Shown here in pieces: positions 61,425 to 64,000 of a DNA stretch of 64,000 nt. Made by a program: the position numbers and the translations under genes. The DNA comes from Prostheceraeus crozeri (lineage: Eukaryota; Platyhelminthes; Polycladida; Euryleptidae), in contig CAJQUW010012903.1 of the NCBI GenBank assembly GCA_907163375.1, positions 1 to 64,000 on the forward strand, given 5' to 3'. Position 1 is the first letter of the stretch; each line of letters starts with the position of its first letter. The notes under the pieces were generated by a model, which saw nothing but the letters and a program-made list of their open reading frames with translations, made no database searches and was not told the origin of the DNA.

Positions 61425-63672
61425 GTAAGCAATAATGATTGGAAAGTTCATCTTCATTTGAAAAGGCGAGATGAATATGTAGATAAAATTCTTTATTTAG
61501 ATTTGTTGATCTCATTAAAACACATCCAGACAACTGAGTTATCAATAGCATATAGGAAGGAATCATCGTGAACTGCAAGCGATAGGCCCCCAGTCTTCAA
61601 GCCACAGAGAGAGACCGGGAATCAGAAAAATCATTGCTCTCCAAAGCTGGTACGAGCTACTATGTGATCGATTGCTATGTCACTCTACATGTAATTCTAG
61701 GCCAGTGTTTCTCAATCGCGGTACAATGTTCAGCATGATCTTTGCTATACAGAATAGCTGAATCACGCTGTATTGCTCAGGTCATGTCAAATATGAATAG
61801 AGTTGTTGTGAATTATAAACCATTCTCGAATTCGATTTGTCATCCTTCGACATTGTCAGAAGAGGAAACGCGTCGGGAACCCTTACACTATACCAATCAC
61901 ATACGAAGGATGCATACCAAAATATTTTTTGGTATATTTCTGTATTCTCTTGGTATATATTTGTATGCTCTTCGTATGTTATATCAAGTGTGGTATGCTT
62001 TACATACTAAAGCCTTACCGGCGCAATGTTAAGAGAAAGTATAAATCATGTCCAAAGTATGTTGATTTAAGGCCTTATGTCAATAAAGATCACACTAATG
62101 TTACTACTGTTCTGCAAGTAGTGAGATAATGACATTCAAGAGTCATACTTTCAATACTGAATTCGATTATAATACACGTAAGTCTAAGCAGGCATTTCAT
62201 GAATAATCAATAAGTATTCAACCATCAACAATTATGCATTATGTAATTTTGAAATTAAGCATATTATCAATCCGAAATAAAAACACATTAAAATTCATGA
62301 ACGCAAAAATAGTTATGTTTGAGATATATAAGTCAACATGATATTAGTCAACATCTGACAGACATCGTATGAGTGAAATGATTTCTATCAACTTGCTTCA
62401 TAAAATAGAGCTAAATTTACGTCTTGTTAATGTTGCTAGACAAGTAGCAACGACGACTTACTCGACGAGCATAAAATAAACAATAAATCTAATCTAGTTA
62501 AATATTACTCTATCAAACAAAAAGTATTCACAACTGGTATTACCGAAAAAAGTTATTTAACAGTAAAATGCAATACATATATATATATAGAGAGAGAGAG
62601 GTGCACATACGAGAGGCATACGAGTATGGATGAATTTGCATCGGGTGTCATATATAAAACATACCAACAACTCGTATTTCAGTGTAAACCAGCCACAGAT
62701 AGAATAGTTCGTATCGCTACATACCGATCACATACGAAAGTAAGTGAGATGTGGTATGAAAAACATACCAGATCTCTGTAAACATGCGAGAATCTCGTAT
62801 TAGATGTTAATTTCAAATTGTATGTGATTTTGGCATATGTTTGTGTGTAATTTTCGTATCCAGCGATTCACAGTGTACAATTTGTAAAATGATCTTATTC
62901 CTTCTATCAAATTCTATTTATACAAAATCGTCTACTTACAGTACAACCACTTGGCACAGCGTTACAAACGAAAGTAAAGTGAGCATTCAAAAGTATAAAG
63001 TCACTAAGCGAAACATTCAGAGTAATCAAATATCATGTCAATGCAAGTACAAAAAACATATCTTGCTAAATTTCACCAAGCGATATCTGAGACCTACCAA
63101 GAAATCCAGGAGCCGCACGAGAAGCTATATCGGATATCTATAGATCACGATAAATACAAAAGATAAAGCGAACACACAGCTGAGTATGTTCCGAAATCTG
63201 AGTTCAGGCTTGCCAACAAGTAAATATTCAATTAAAACAAAGGCTCCTTCAGATGAATAAGAATGCACAACTCACACAATTATTTTATAGTACAAGTGGT
63301 GCAACACAAGTGGGAGTGATCTTTGCACATCTTCTTCTCCATGTGAAGAAATGCTGCGATTAAACAATTTAATTCTGTGTGTAGAACCAATTTAAACATG
63401 ATTCCGCATAATCAAATCGCACAAAAATCATTTATGAGCAAGTATTTTCTGATATTGTAAATTTATAGATATCAAGAATTTTATGCAACCAATTAATTGA
63501 AATTAGAATTGTTGAGTAATCAATTAATTGATATGAATTAATTTGTGATAATACCTGATGTGGTAGTGCGCAACTAAAGCATTTTAACTGAAATTTCATG
63601 TTTTGTATCAGTAAAATTCATCATTGAAGTTGTAGATTGTTCTTTTACTCCAGAATCATTTGTTTTCCACAG
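61425..63672. other. Intron, no other gene recognised
   Basis: AT-rich. CATACGAA and CATACCAA motifs recur in both orientations at 61880-62030 and 62640-62800, suggesting a diffuse repeat, but no ends could be defined. A (TA)n/(GA)n microsatellite lies at 62575-62600. Confidence 0.45.
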
Positions 63673-64000
63673 CTGTCATCTCTGTTTCCATCACCGTCAC
63701 ACCCTCTGCGACAAGAGTAGTGAATGGAGGAACATTGAAACTACAATACTCTGTCTCCGATCCTGATTTGAAGCCTCAATGGGAAACGCCAAGTGGAAGA
63801 CGGATTTTTAGTTCTTCGTATGTCATCACTTCTCTGACATCTGAGGACAGTGGGCGCTATACAATCAAAGCTGGGAAGGTTGTGTCTGCAGTAATTGTGA
63901 AGGAAGGTGGGGATCGCTACTTCACAGTCTATCAGCTTTTCGTGCGAAAGCTTTCGTTGGATAATGTGGTAATGGGTGGTACTATCGATCGTCTTGGCGT
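63673..64000 (+). CDS. Ig-domain exon 11, cysteine-less, runs off window
   Basis: Open without a stop to the window edge. The first domain reads VISVSITVTPSATRVVNGGT, LKLQYSVSD where the first cysteine is expected, QWETPSGRR, the strand SEDSGRYTIKAG where YTC is expected, and YFTVYQLF. Both canonical cysteines are replaced (Tyr and Ile), so the sheet would lack its disulfide. A second domain begins at KLSLDNVVMGGTIDRLGV in the same exon. Acceptor is TTTTCCACAG with a phase-1 start; the donor lies outside. The copy at 12022 shows that the second domain probably ends in MGIYECTA. Confidence 0.85.

Noticed and set aside
61880-62860. Single MITE defined by CATACGAA/CATACCAA motifs
   Set aside because: Motifs recur in both orientations, but no matching ends or target duplication could be fixed.
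1-64000. CRISPR array, operon or prokaryotic gene cluster
   Set aside because: No regular repeat-spacer structure, no long contiguous ORFs; all signs are of metazoan intron-exon DNA.

Overview
This window looks like repeat-rich, AT-rich DNA from a marine invertebrate. Coding pieces are short and bounded by AG/GT splice sites, introns are 0.7 to 6.6 kb, and the transposons (P/THAP, piggyBac, mariner, hAT, LINE, SINE, MITE) are metazoan types. Recurrent motifs such as taggcctat and tacatgta recall echinoderm or other deuterostome genomes, but that is a weak guess and no species can be named.

The right half (about 34.3-64 kb) holds eleven well-formed plus-strand exons of one large immunoglobulin-domain gene, or a cluster of such genes. 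The first ten each encode one complete Ig domain and begin and end in phase 1, so any exon can be added, skipped or duplicated without changing frame. The last exon starts with a domain lacking both canonical cysteines, continues into a second Ig domain, and runs off the window. Exons at 36481 and 37454 are about 98.6% identical. No signal peptide, transmembrane segment, promoter or last exon is visible, so this is an interior part of the gene.

The left part (1 to about 31 kb) holds degraded-looking Ig exons. The first four (2.65, 7.09, 10.0 and 12.0 kb) match, in the same order, the last four of the right half (49.9, 56.7, 61.2 and 63.7 kb). Five further Ig-like remnants follow at 18.0, 20.0, 21.6, 22.2 and 26.4 kb. 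Differences from the intact copies are mostly small insertions in homopolymers, and two G/T-only tracts lie in the same part. This fits either unpolished long-read sequence of a second haplotype or tandem copy, or a real decayed duplicate. This part also carries a mariner element, a histone H2A-like pseudogene, two LINE reverse-transcriptase fragments, a broken piggyBac element and a repeat-borne gene family.

In the right half the introns are filled with mobile DNA. These include a P-type transposon (51127-54850) with a THAP transposase, 73-bp inverted ends and an 8-bp target duplication; a hAT element (57262-59283) invaded by a LINE; a Penelope-type reverse-transcriptase fragment; and several foldback or MITE elements, one with a tRNA-like B box. 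The exon cassettes are most simply read as parts of a modular Ig receptor or adhesion protein. A role in immunity or self-recognition is inference only.
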